In this document: piece by piece, positions 17,155-25,455 of the stretch
Layout of the letters: each line of letters opens with the position of its first letter
How positions within the stretch are numbered: the first letter of the stretch is position 1
From: ATM1 sp003577165
Lineage (GTDB): Bacteria; Armatimonadota; Fimbriimonadia; Fimbriimonadales; ATM1
Length of the DNA: 64,000 nucleotides
Assembly (NCBI GenBank): GCA_030263715.1
Contig: SZPM01000006.1
Coordinates: forward strand, 73,951-137,950
Reading direction: 5' to 3'
Translations under genes and position numbers: made by a program
Notes under the pieces: model-generated
What the model saw: only the letters and a program-made list of their open reading frames with translations
Databases searched by the model: none
What the model was told of the DNA's origin: nothing

Positions 17155-18488
17155 AAAACAAACTCGATCGCCGAACGGTCTTGAAGGGCCTCGGCACTGT
17201 GGTCGCACTTCCGTTCCTTGAAAAGATGGCGCCTTTGTCCGCGCTCGCTCAATCCGCAGTTCGACCGCCGACGCGCATGGCGTTCCTGTTCATCCCGAAC
17301 GGCGTGAACATGGAGCACTGGCGACCCACGGGTCCAGGCGCATTGCAGGCCCTACCAACCACGCTCGCGCCGCTCGAACCCGTCAAGGGGTCAGTCAGCG
17401 TTCTGACCGGCCTTACGCAGAGAAACGCATTCGCTCTCGGCGATGGTCCGGGCGACCATGCGCGCTCGACCGCCACCTGGCTCACTGGCGTGCACCCCAA
17501 AAAGACCGCAGGGACGGACATCTCGGTCGGGATTTCCGCGGATCAAGTGGCGGCCCAGAAGATCGGACATCTCACCAAGTTCGCTTCGCTCGAAATTGGA
17601 TGTGAGCGCGGCGCGCAGGCGGGCAACTGCGACTCGGGATACAGTTGCGCTTACTCGTCGAACATCTCGTGGCGATCTCCGACGACGCCGGTTGCCAAAG
17701 AGGTCAACCCCCGTGCCGTGTTCGAAAGGCTTTTCGGATCAGCCGACTCCGCCGAAAACAGCGCCTCTCTCGCGAAGCGCAATCGAGAGCGCCTCAGCAT
17801 TCTGGACTTCGTGCTCGAAGACGCTTCCCGGCTCTCATCGCAGCTCGGGTTGCAGGACAAGCGAAAACTCGATGAGTACCTAACTTCGGTGCGCGAAGTG
17901 GAGTTGCGCTTGGAGAAGTATGAGCAGGAAGCGATTGCGATCGGGGGTGGCATGCAGAAGCCATCCGGAACTCCGAGCGACTACGGCGAACACATCCGCC
18001 TACTCGGAGACATGATGGTGCTTGCCTTCCAGGCGGACTTGACGCGAATTTGCACGTTCATGTTTGCAAACGACGGAAGCAATCGGCCGTTCCGGGACGT
18101 CGGCGTCTCGGAAGGCCACCACGACATATCGCACCACGGGAAAGATCCGGACAAACTCGAAAAGAAACGGAAGATTGATCGGTTCTACGTGGATCAACTG
18201 TCCTACGTCTTGCAGCGACTCAATTCGATCCGCGAGGGCTCCGGCACGCTCCTCGATCAATGCATGGTCGTTTTCGGAGGGGGAATCAGCGATGGCGACC
18301 GGCACAATCACGACGATCTGCCCATCCTCCTATGCGGAAAGGGCGGCGGAACGATCCAAGCCGGCAGACATTACGTTTTCGCAAACGGCACGCCGATGAA
18401 CAACTTGTTCCTCTCCATGCTGGACCGCATGAAGGTGCCGATCGAGTCGCTGGGGGACAGCACGGGCAAACTGACCGAGTTGCTTTAG
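17151..18488 (+). CDS. DUF1552 domain-containing exported protein
   Basis: A 445-residue protein that regularly pairs with DUF1592 proteins. The N-terminus KNKLDRRTVLKGLGTVVALPFLEKM carries a twin-arginine signal (RRTVLKG). The body has a phosphatase/sulfatase-like layout, with RMAFLFIPNGVNMEHW, GPGDHARSTATWLTGVHP, EGHHDISHHGKDPDK and DGDRHNHDDLPILLCGKGGG. The start overlaps the upstream stop (ATGA). The twin-arginine signal implies export as a folded, possibly metal-loaded protein. The stop overlaps that of the convergent copA by four bases. Catalytic activity is not established for this family. Confidence 0.9.
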   Translation: MKNKLDRRTVLKGLGTVVALPFLEKMAPLSALAQSAVRPPTRMAFLFIPNGVNMEHWRPTGPGALQALPTTLAPLEPVKGSVSVLTGLTQRNAFALGDGPGDHARSTATWLTGVHPKKTAGTDISVGISADQVAAQKIGHLTKFASLEIGCERGAQAGNCDSGYSCAYSSNISWRSPTTPVAKEVNPRAVFERLFGSADSAENSASLAKRNRERLSILDFVLEDASRLSSQLGLQDKRKLDEYLTSVREVELRLEKYEQEAIAIGGGMQKPSGTPSDYGEHIRLLGDMMVLAFQADLTRICTFMFANDGSNRPFRDVGVSEGHHDISHHGKDPDKLEKKRKIDRFYVDQLSYVLQRLNSIREGSGTLLDQCMVVFGGGISDGDRHNHDDLPILLCGKGGGTIQAGRHYVFANGTPMNNLFLSMLDRMKVPIESLGDSTGKLTELL

Positions 18489-20767
18489 TCCCTTGTCGGC
18501 TTGAACGAACGAAGCGTGAGCGCGTTCGTCACGACCGACACGCTCGACAGCGCCATCGCCGCCGAAGCCACGATCGGGCTCAGTACGCCTGCCGCAGCGA
18601 GAGGAATGCCGAGGGTGTTGTAGACGAAGGCGAAGAAGAGGTTCTGGCGAATCTTTCTCATCGCCGCTCTGCTCAGCGCGATCGCATCGGGAACTCCGTG
18701 AAGGTCGCCTCGCATGAGAGTGATGTCTGCGGTCTCCATCGCGACATCGGCGCCGCCTCCCATCGCGATTCCAACATCGGCGCGCGCAAGCGCGGGAGCA
18801 TCGTTGATTCCGTCTCCGACCATCGCAACGCCGCCCTGGGCGGAGAGTTGCGCGACGATTCGTTCCTTGTCTTCGGGGAGGGCCTCCGCAACGACGTTCC
18901 GAATTCCCACTTCTTTCGCAATCGACTCGGCGGTCGCCTTGTTGTCCCCCGTGATCATCCAGACTTCGATTCCGGCTTGAGTGAGTCGTTCCACCGCCGA
19001 TTTGGATTCCGGCCTCGTCGTGTCTGCGATCGCGAAAACGGCTCGCACTGAGCCGTCGATCGCGACCCCGATCGAGGTCTTTCCCTCGTTCGCGAAGGCC
19101 ACTGCCCGCTCCGCGAGGCCGTTCGAGGACGCGCCCAGGGACTCGAGAAACGCCGTTGTGCCGATCGCGACATCCTTGTCTTTCACTCTTCCAGATACAC
19201 CCCGTCCGGACGTCGCCGCAAATGCTTCGACTTCGTGAGTGCGCGAAGCGCGCTCTTCCGCGTATCGGACAATCGCCTTGGCGAGCGGATGTTCGCTTCG
19301 GCTCTCGACCGACGCAGCGTAACTGAGCACCTCGTCGACGGCGCCATCTTCGAATGCCGCGTCCACGACTTCCGGGCGTCCGGCCGTCACCGTGCCCGTT
19401 TTGTCGAGAACGACCGCCCGAACAGAGGCGAGCTTTTGCATCGCTTCTGCGTCTCGAACGAGAATTCCCAACTGCGCCGCGCGCCCGATCCCCACCATCA
19501 CAGCGGTCGGCGTGGCAAGCCCGAGGGCACATGGACAGGCAATGATGAGTACTGCGACCGCGTGCATCATCGCCATGACCCCGTCGCCGGGGGCGACGAA
19601 AGCAAGCCAAACGGCGAACGTCGCCACAGCGACCATGAGAACCGAAGGCACAAAGATGGAAGTGATCTTGTCTGCGAGGGTTTGAATCGGTGCGCGCGAT
19701 CCTTGCGCCCGCCGCACTAAGTCGACGATTCGCGAAAGAGTCGTCTGCTCGCCGACACCGGTGGCCGCAAACTGGATGGAGCCGAACTGATTGAGAGTGC
19801 CCGCGTACACCTTATCTCCCACGCCCTTGTCGACCGGGATGCTCTCGCCCGTCAACATCGCTTCGTCGATGGAACTCTCACCGGACACAATCGTCCCATC
19901 CACCGGGATCCTCTCGCCGGGGCGCACGAGCAAAACGTCACCAACGCGAACTGACTCGATGTCCACATCCTGTTCCTGCCCGTCGCGAATGACGGTCGCG
20001 GTTTTCGCCTGATAGGACAGGAGCCTCCGAATCGCGTCGCCCGTTCGCCCTCTTGCGCGAGCCTCGAGCCACCGTCCCATGAGGATCAAAGTGATGATCG
20101 CGGCAGCGACTTCGAAATAGACTCCGGAGTGGCCGAACGTGTGAGGCAAGAACGTGATGGCTGTGCTGTAGCCGTAGGCCGCTCCCGTTCCCAAGGCGAT
20201 AAGCACGTTCATGTCGGCGCTTCGATAGCGAAGCGCGCGAGCCGTGTGGACGAAGAAGTGCGCTCCAAAGACGATTACGACGGGAGTCGCAAGCGCGAAC
20301 TGAATCGCGTGTCCGAGCATCGGAACGCCCGGGATGTGCATCGCGAATATCAGGAGTGGAACGGTGAAGATCGCGGAGCCCCAGAATTTCCAACCGAGGG
20401 TTCGAATCTCTCGGGCCCGCTCTTCACTCTTATCCTCGACTCGCCGACGGTCTTGAAGCGAGGCCTCGTAACCGACCTTCTCTACCGCTCGCGTCAACTG
20501 ACCCGAGGAGACGCTCGGATCAACTTGTACCGACGCGGTTTCCGTCGCGAGATTGACGTTCGCTGCTACGACGCCGGGCACGCGGCTGAGTCCCTTTTCG
20601 ACGCGCGCGACGCACGCGGCACAGGTCATTCCTCGGATGTCGAGAGCGATCTCTCGCGCGACCTCCGAGGATGCGCGCGGCCGCTCGCTCCGCGCTTTGC
20701 CCCCGAAGAAGAACCAATAGATGAGAGCGATAAGCGAGGCGCCGGCGGCTACTACTATTGACTGCAA
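18485..20767 (-). CDS. copA: Copper-translocating P-type ATPase
   Basis: A 760-residue P1B-ATPase. One N-terminal HMA domain (GMTCAACVARVEKG, about residues 45-58), then membrane helices, the TGES actuator motif (MLTGESIPVD), the CPC metal-binding helix (IACPCALGLATP), the phosphorylation site VLDKTGTVTAG and the hinge GDGINDAPAL. The CPC plus the M7/M8 residues FAFVYNTLG and SSVSVVTNALTLR fit Cu(I) export (CopA/P1B-1). An extra hydrophobic segment precedes the HMA domain. The likely start is TTG 20767. It ends an operon repressor-copZ-copA under the operator at 21373-21405. Confidence 0.93.
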   Translation of the reverse strand: MQSIVVAAGASLIALIYWFFFGGKARSERPRASSEVAREIALDIRGMTCAACVARVEKGLSRVPGVVAANVNLATETASVQVDPSVSSGQLTRAVEKVGYEASLQDRRRVEDKSEERAREIRTLGWKFWGSAIFTVPLLIFAMHIPGVPMLGHAIQFALATPVVIVFGAHFFVHTARALRYRSADMNVLIALGTGAAYGYSTAITFLPHTFGHSGVYFEVAAAIITLILMGRWLEARARGRTGDAIRRLLSYQAKTATVIRDGQEQDVDIESVRVGDVLLVRPGERIPVDGTIVSGESSIDEAMLTGESIPVDKGVGDKVYAGTLNQFGSIQFAATGVGEQTTLSRIVDLVRRAQGSRAPIQTLADKITSIFVPSVLMVAVATFAVWLAFVAPGDGVMAMMHAVAVLIIACPCALGLATPTAVMVGIGRAAQLGILVRDAEAMQKLASVRAVVLDKTGTVTAGRPEVVDAAFEDGAVDEVLSYAASVESRSEHPLAKAIVRYAEERASRTHEVEAFAATSGRGVSGRVKDKDVAIGTTAFLESLGASSNGLAERAVAFANEGKTSIGVAIDGSVRAVFAIADTTRPESKSAVERLTQAGIEVWMITGDNKATAESIAKEVGIRNVVAEALPEDKERIVAQLSAQGGVAMVGDGINDAPALARADVGIAMGGGADVAMETADITLMRGDLHGVPDAIALSRAAMRKIRQNLFFAFVYNTLGIPLAAAGVLSPIVASAAMALSSVSVVTNALTLRSFKPTRD

Positions 20768-20788
20768 ACCGATCGTCGTTTCCTTCCG

Positions 20789-21001
20789 CTAATTGCTGCT
20801 CGCTACAGCGAAACCAGCGTCATCCATCGCCGTCTTGATGGACTCCTCCGTCGCAGGCTCGTCGAAGTGCACGACGACGGTTTGATTGTCCACGTCGACG
20901 GACACGTTGGCCACTCCTGCGACCGCGGTGAGGGCGCGCGTAACGCTCGCCGCGCACGCTTGGCAGTGGATGTCTTCGCTTTTGAGTTTGATTGCGTTCA
21001 T
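20789..21001 (-). CDS. copZ: CopZ-like copper chaperone (HMA domain)
   Basis: A stand-alone HMA domain of 70 residues with the metal site HCQACAASVTRA near residue 12 and a beta-alpha-beta-beta-alpha-beta pattern (VANVSVDVDNQTVVVHF, then ESIKTAMDDAGF). It would carry Cu(I) to CopA. The ATG at 21001 is preceded by AGGGAGA and overlaps the repressor stop (ATGA). The metal site has a second-position Gln (C-Q-A-C), not the common C-x-x-C of G-M-T-C-x-x-C, and lacks the preceding Met. Confidence 0.88.
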   Translation of the reverse strand: MNAIKLKSEDIHCQACAASVTRALTAVAGVANVSVDVDNQTVVVHFDEPATEESIKTAMDDAGFAVASSN

Positions 21002-21369
21002 GTTGTTCTCCCTGAAATCGCGCCGTAACTGCGGAGGCACTTTCCTCCGACCCGCATGGCGAGCCGCCTTTCGAGCCTCTTCGCCTCGGGCCCGTCTAAC
21101 GAGAGCCCTCGTTCAGAAACCGCCTCGAGAGTGGGCCGGACTTCCGGCGAGATGCCGTAGTAAATCCAGGTCCCGTCTCGACGAGTCTTCACGAAGCCTT
21201 CCCGCCTGAGCCAACCCAGGTGATTCGAGATTCTGGGCTGAGGCAGGGCGAGAGCGTCCGAAAGTTCGCACACGCATAGGTCCGACCGACACAGGGCGGC
21301 CAGGATCTTCAGCCTGGTCTCGTCCGCGAGGGCCTTTCCAAGGGCCTGCACACGCCGGAGCGATCGCAT
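20998..21369 (-). CDS. ArsR/SmtB-family metal-responsive repressor (copper operon)
   Basis: A 123-residue winged-helix protein: ALADETRLKILAAL, then CRSDLCVCELSDAL (three cysteines by helix alpha-3, the typical metal-sensing site) and recognition helix QPRISNHLGWLRREGFV with the wing RRDGTWIYYGI. A fourth Cys is near the C-terminus (VGGKC). I start at ATG 21369 because a perfect TATAAT (21377-21382, minus strand) ends seven bases before it; an ATG at 21378 lies inside that -10. First gene of the repressor-copZ-copA operon. Copper is inferred from the neighbours; ArsR members may sense As, Cd or Zn instead. Confidence 0.88.
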   Translation of the reverse strand: MRSLRRVQALGKALADETRLKILAALCRSDLCVCELSDALALPQPRISNHLGWLRREGFVKTRRDGTWIYYGISPEVRPTLEAVSERGLSLDGPEAKRLERRLAMRVGGKCLRSYGAISGRTT

Positions 21370-21372
21370 GAC

Positions 21373-21405
21373 GTTCATTATATCACAGAATCGTGATATA
21401 TGAAC
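21373..21405. promoter_or_regulatory. Palindromic operator overlapping the -10 of the copper operon
   Basis: GTTCA (21373-21377), ATATCAC (21380-21386), six-base spacer, GTGATAT (21393-21399) and TGAAC (21401-21405) form an extended inverted repeat. The minus-strand TATAAT (21377-21382) is inside it, so the repressor would block its own promoter. The divergent YHS gene starts 84 bases away, with a TAAAAT hexamer near 21440. Confidence 0.8.
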
Positions 21406-21488
21406 TAACCAAAATCGTGACGCAAGGGTTCCCTGGAGCGTAAAATGGGTGGAGCGACCTTTCGCTACGTTTTAGGAGGAAACTACAG

Positions 21489-22034
21489 ATGATCACCATG
21501 CTGCTGGCCGCCATGGCTTTCGCGCCGCCCGCGCCGATTCATTGTCCTGTTATGGGTGGAACCGCCAAGGATTCCCAGCCCTTCGTGCTCTATAAGGGAG
21601 TCGTATACGGCTTCTGCTGTGGTGGCTGCGTCGGAGGCTTCGAGAGCACTCCCGACAAGTTCATCAAGGCCTACCAGGGAGAGGGTCTGCTTGGATTCTC
21701 TGCTTACGATGTCGTCGAAATGACCGTTGTGGACCCGAAGAAGGCGGTTGCTTACTCGGACTACAACAAGGTTCGGTACTACTTCCTTAGCAAGGAGAAC
21801 AAATCCAAGTTCGACGCGAATGCGAAGCAGTTTGCCGCAGTACCTGAGAACGAGTCGTTCGAGGCCGAGGGCGCGTTGGTCCACAGCAAACTAACCGGCT
21901 ACCGCGACTACAACGGAACCCGGTACTACTTTTGCTGCGAGGGCTGCCTGCCGAACTTCCAAAAGGACGCCGCCGCGTTCGCCAAAGAGCACGGCTCTGC
22001 GAAGGCGAAGGTCTACCGAATCGAGTTGAAGTAG
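21489..22034 (+). CDS. Double YHS/TRASH-like Cys-rich metal-binding protein
   Basis: 181 residues with a short hydrophobic N-terminus (ITMLLAAMAFAPPAP). Two similar halves follow, each with a Cys-rich finger: IHCPVMGG ... YGFCCGGCVGGF (residues ~17-56) and a second YRDYNGTRYYFCCEGCLPNF (about 138-157). A central segment, YSDYNKVRYYF, repeats the beta-strand part without the cysteines. YHS and TRASH domains bind Cu or Zn and go with copper pumps. It is divergent from the copper repressor and shares the operator region, so it is probably co-induced. AGGAGG lies upstream of the ATG. Role as periplasmic metal sink is inference. Confidence 0.7.
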   Translation: MITMLLAAMAFAPPAPIHCPVMGGTAKDSQPFVLYKGVVYGFCCGGCVGGFESTPDKFIKAYQGEGLLGFSAYDVVEMTVVDPKKAVAYSDYNKVRYYFLSKENKSKFDANAKQFAAVPENESFEAEGALVHSKLTGYRDYNGTRYYFCCEGCLPNFQKDAAAFAKEHGSAKAKVYRIELK

Positions 22035-22056
22035 CCTCCGGCCTCTCAAGTTGATC

Positions 22057-22091
22057 TGTCGGGCAGCCGCCGTAATGGCGGCTGCCGGACA
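22057..22091 (+). terminator. Rho-independent terminator after the YHS gene
   Basis: GGCAGCCGCC (22062-22071), loop GTAAT, GGCGGCTGCC (22077-22086), extended by TGTC/GACA outside a G-G mismatch, then GCGCTTTTG. Confidence 0.75.
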
Positions 22092-22199
22092 GCGCTTTTG
22101 CCTCCCGTCTCCGGCTGGGCGCCCTGGCCTCCAGACCTGCCGCTGTATACTGTGAGTGACGGCACGCCAACCGAAGGGAGACCCGGAGGAGGGGAAAAA

Positions 22200-24695
22200 A
22201 TGAAGAAAGTAATAGCGGCCCTCGTGGTCGCCGCGGTTGGCATCGGCGCAGTCCTGTGGTTCAAGCGAACGCCGAGCGTTCCCGGTCCGAAAATCCCCAA
22301 ACCGTTCGCCCAAGAACATCGCCTCGATGAGGGCACGACGGCCTTTTTCATCGAGAGTGATACGGCGACCGTCCTTGCCGGATCCGGGATCTTCTATTGG
22401 CCGCCTCAAGCGTTGCCGGGCGGAATGGCAGAGGAGTTCGACACCGTGCGTAAGGAGAAGGTGTCGGAGATTCTCCAACTGGCAAAGGAACTCTCGACTA
22501 ACGTCGAAGCTGCGCGAAAAGAACTGACATCCTCGAGGAGCGCCTACTTCAAGTTCCTGGATGTGCTGCGCGCTTCGGGCGCCGAAGGCGCGAGTTACGC
22601 ATCGGCCTCTGTGGCGATGATCGGGGGGGCGGCGATCCGCTCTGAAGGAGCAGCGACCGCCTATTTGAGCGCGTCGTCCGTCCAGCCGGCAAGCGCGTTC
22701 GCCGCGGCGATGATCCAAGAGTGTTCCGTTTACGCGGTGGCGAAGTCTGCGCTCGAACTGATGCAGGAGGCGGACCTGATCGCGACCCATGCGGCGTACG
22801 CCGTGATCGCCGCCGAGTCCTCGAAGGACTCGAAGGTGAAAGGCGCTGGGAAAGCGCTGGAGGACTCTCTGTCCGGTTCCGATCCACTTGTCCCTTCGCT
22901 CACTCCCGTTGCGGAAACGCTCACGAAGATCCACAACGGACTCAAGCAATTGCACGCCGCGGGCTACTACTACTCGAGAGCGGTCGTCGAGCATGTGAAG
23001 GGTTCGCTGCCCGGCCTCGAAAAGGCCGCATCCTCGATCAAAACGAACGATGAGGTTGAAGAAGAGGACATCGCGTGCGCGAAAGCGTGGGTGAAGTTCT
23101 TCGGACAGTGGGTTCGCTCGATGGAGCAGACGCTCGGCAGTCAAAACGTCAAGGAGTTCCCTGCGCCGGTGGCTTCCTACTCCTCAACCTACGGGCTTGC
23201 CTTCGCAGATGATGGTGAAGATTGGTATAGCACCGGGTATCGCTACTTGGCAGACAAAGCACAGGCGTACAAAGAGGCAGTTGAAACCGTAACAGAAACG
23301 ACGTTTCGCGTCGTCAAGACGGGAGTTCAAAAGGGTCAGAGGGCCATCCAGTTCTCGACCGACGCTGCCGGGACTTTGACGAAGATGGGCGCCCAGGCGG
23401 CTTACCACGCCTACATGGGCAACACATTGCAGGACCTGAAGGACGACCTCCGCGAATATGCGGGAGAACTGCGCGATAACTGGAATGGGAAACTTCCGCC
23501 TAAGACCACGCTCCGTCAGGCGAAGGAGTACCTCGACAATCTCGAAAAGGCCGCAGAGGACATGGCAAGGGGATTCTCGTCTACGAAGACCGAGAACCGA
23601 GCGATCATCTGGCTGAACGGCAAGGCCGCCAAATTGGCTGTCGGAGCCTTCACTGGGCTCGCGAAAGGCATCTACCTCGTCTCAGACCCAAACTCCAGCA
23701 AGGGCGATTTACTTGAAGGCGTTCTCGAACTCGCACTTGGAAGTCTCGGCGGGTCGAAGTCGCTTCTGAAACCAAGCGAGTTTCCCGGAGCCGGCAAAGA
23801 AATCCTCGAGACCGGACTCGCTGCCCTAAAGGAGATGGGAAGGTCGTTCTCACGGGATGGGCTCAGAAAGAAGATCGGCGAACTCCTCCAGAAGATGGGG
23901 CGACAAGGGGCGGACGACTTCGGCAAGTGGCTCAGCAACATGTCCGAACTTGCGGCGTCACGCCAATCGCTGGAAGCGCTCGAGGCGGCAGGCAAGGCAT
24001 TTCGTGATCAACTCAAAAGCAAACTCGCGGGGTTCCTAGAGAAAGTCGGCGACGAAATGGGCAAGTCGCTCGACGATCTGTTCAACAAGTCGTTCGCGAA
24101 CAACTGGAAAGGGCTGTTGTCCGCATACGGTTCTCAGACGGTCGGAGGCGGCCCGATCGATCTCATCGACAACATCCTGGGCGCAGTCCTCGATGACCTG
24201 TTCAAAGAGGGAATGACAGGTATCCTTGACACGCGCTTGGAGTCCGACGACATCAGGGGTCTCTTCTCGGGAACTCTCGTGTACACGACGATCGACTTTG
24301 ACGAAAAGCAGGTGCGCGAATCCAATTCAGAGGCTTGTTTGGACTTCGACTTCACACCCGAAATGCTGGAGGCAATTCGACAGCAGTTGCTCAACAAACC
24401 CATGGCGATCAACATCGCAGTGCACCCGACGGGCGAAGACTCCGGAAACGTGCTGATCTCCGGCAAGAATATGAATGCAACGCGAATCGCGTATGTCTAC
24501 GATTCGGACGGCCGTGTGAAGGGGAAAATCACGGAGAGGGGTATGACCCTCCATCTCATCGGCTCGTTCAAGAAGGAAGGGGGGGGCGTTCCGCCCGACG
24601 ACACGCCTGTGATCATCACCTTCGAAGGCACGATTTCAGGCGACCAACCGGGCGTGAGAGTCGAAGGAACTGTTACGGGAACCAAGAAGGGCTGA
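22200..24695 (+). CDS. Large membrane-anchored helical protein of unknown function
   Basis: An 831-residue protein that I do not recognise. The start ATG at 22200 follows GGAGGAGGGG. A single N-terminal anchor (VIAALVVAAVGIGAVLWF) is followed by about 650 residues of predicted helix, rich in Ala, Lys, Glu and Leu, with possible coiled coils. A hydrophobic, Gly-rich hinge lies near residues 475-525 (AKLAVGAFTGLAKGIYLVSDPN). The last ~130 residues look beta-rich (TLVYTTIDFD, INIAVHPTGEDSGNVLISG, GTISGDQPGVRVEGTVTG). It ends one base before an Lgt-like gene, so it may act with it. The middle hinge is reminiscent of pre-toxin regions of secreted effectors, but no toxin domain is seen. Confidence 0.7.
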   Translation: MKKVIAALVVAAVGIGAVLWFKRTPSVPGPKIPKPFAQEHRLDEGTTAFFIESDTATVLAGSGIFYWPPQALPGGMAEEFDTVRKEKVSEILQLAKELSTNVEAARKELTSSRSAYFKFLDVLRASGAEGASYASASVAMIGGAAIRSEGAATAYLSASSVQPASAFAAAMIQECSVYAVAKSALELMQEADLIATHAAYAVIAAESSKDSKVKGAGKALEDSLSGSDPLVPSLTPVAETLTKIHNGLKQLHAAGYYYSRAVVEHVKGSLPGLEKAASSIKTNDEVEEEDIACAKAWVKFFGQWVRSMEQTLGSQNVKEFPAPVASYSSTYGLAFADDGEDWYSTGYRYLADKAQAYKEAVETVTETTFRVVKTGVQKGQRAIQFSTDAAGTLTKMGAQAAYHAYMGNTLQDLKDDLREYAGELRDNWNGKLPPKTTLRQAKEYLDNLEKAAEDMARGFSSTKTENRAIIWLNGKAAKLAVGAFTGLAKGIYLVSDPNSSKGDLLEGVLELALGSLGGSKSLLKPSEFPGAGKEILETGLAALKEMGRSFSRDGLRKKIGELLQKMGRQGADDFGKWLSNMSELAASRQSLEALEAAGKAFRDQLKSKLAGFLEKVGDEMGKSLDDLFNKSFANNWKGLLSAYGSQTVGGGPIDLIDNILGAVLDDLFKEGMTGILDTRLESDDIRGLFSGTLVYTTIDFDEKQVRESNSEACLDFDFTPEMLEAIRQQLLNKPMAINIAVHPTGEDSGNVLISGKNMNATRIAYVYDSDGRVKGKITERGMTLHLIGSFKKEGGGVPPDDTPVIITFEGTISGDQPGVRVEGTVTGTKKG

Positions 24696-24696
24696 A

Positions 24697-25455
24697 ATGA
24701 GCCCCCATTCCTGGTCCCTTCTCGTCGCAGGGATGGGTTTCCTTGTCGTGTCCGATCGTCTCTTGCCGCAATCGGCATCGGCAGCCGCTCGACGCACCGT
24801 CCTCTTGACGATTGCCGCATCGGCTGCGCTCGGCGCGTCTCTGGGTTGCGCTCTCCTTCATCCCGGACTGGACTTTCGCGCGTTCGGCTGGTCGCATGAC
24901 GGAGGAGTCGTTTTGGCTGCGATCTCGGCCATCTGCCTCTCCTGGTCCATGGGATGGCCCGTGCTCCGAACGCTCGACGGCATTGCGCCGGGCGCGGCGC
25001 TCTCGATGGCGATCATCCGCGTCGGGTGTTCCCTCGAAGGCTGCTGTGCAGGGGTTCCGAGCGATGTTCCCTGGGCTGTGACATGGCATGCCTCAGGCAG
25101 CGGCGGAGCGTTGCTAGGCCAGTTAGCGCCGGAGATGAACGTCCGGATTCACCCCACTCAGGCGTACGAAGGCCTCGTCGCACTTCTCGCATTCGCAGCT
25201 GCCTTGCTCCTCTTCCGCCGTCGGTCTGCTCCTGGAACCGCAGCATTCGCCTACTTGGCGATCCTCTTCAGTTTTCGCGTCTTCAACTTCCAATTGCGGC
25301 AAACGGACTCCCTTGCGGTCGTCCCTCCGTGGGTCCCATCCGCGGCGCTCGCGATCCTCGGAATCATCGGCCTCGTCGCGATAATGTCCCGGTCTCGGAG
25401 CGCGCCGCAATACGACCGTCCGCCCGCCGAACACGCCGGTAGAATGAAACCATGA
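24697..25455 (+). CDS. Prolipoprotein diacylglyceryl transferase (Lgt)-like membrane protein
   Basis: 252 residues, about seven membrane helices. The Lgt-type core is visible in IIRVGCSLEGCCAGVPSD (about 106-123) and RIHPTQAYEGLVAL (about 149-162), where Lgt has its R-x-G-C-x-x-x-G-C-C-x-G and H-P-x-Q-x-Y-E signatures. The canonical N-terminal H-G-G-L region is not seen, and the protein is shorter at the start than true Lgt, so it may act on a different substrate or be a paralogue. It sits between the large unknown protein and a kbl-like gene, overlapping the latter by four bases. Confidence 0.72.
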   Translation: MSPHSWSLLVAGMGFLVVSDRLLPQSASAAARRTVLLTIAASAALGASLGCALLHPGLDFRAFGWSHDGGVVLAAISAICLSWSMGWPVLRTLDGIAPGAALSMAIIRVGCSLEGCCAGVPSDVPWAVTWHASGSGGALLGQLAPEMNVRIHPTQAYEGLVALLAFAAALLLFRRRSAPGTAAFAYLAILFSFRVFNFQLRQTDSLAVVPPWVPSAALAILGIIGLVAIMSRSRSAPQYDRPPAEHAGRMKP

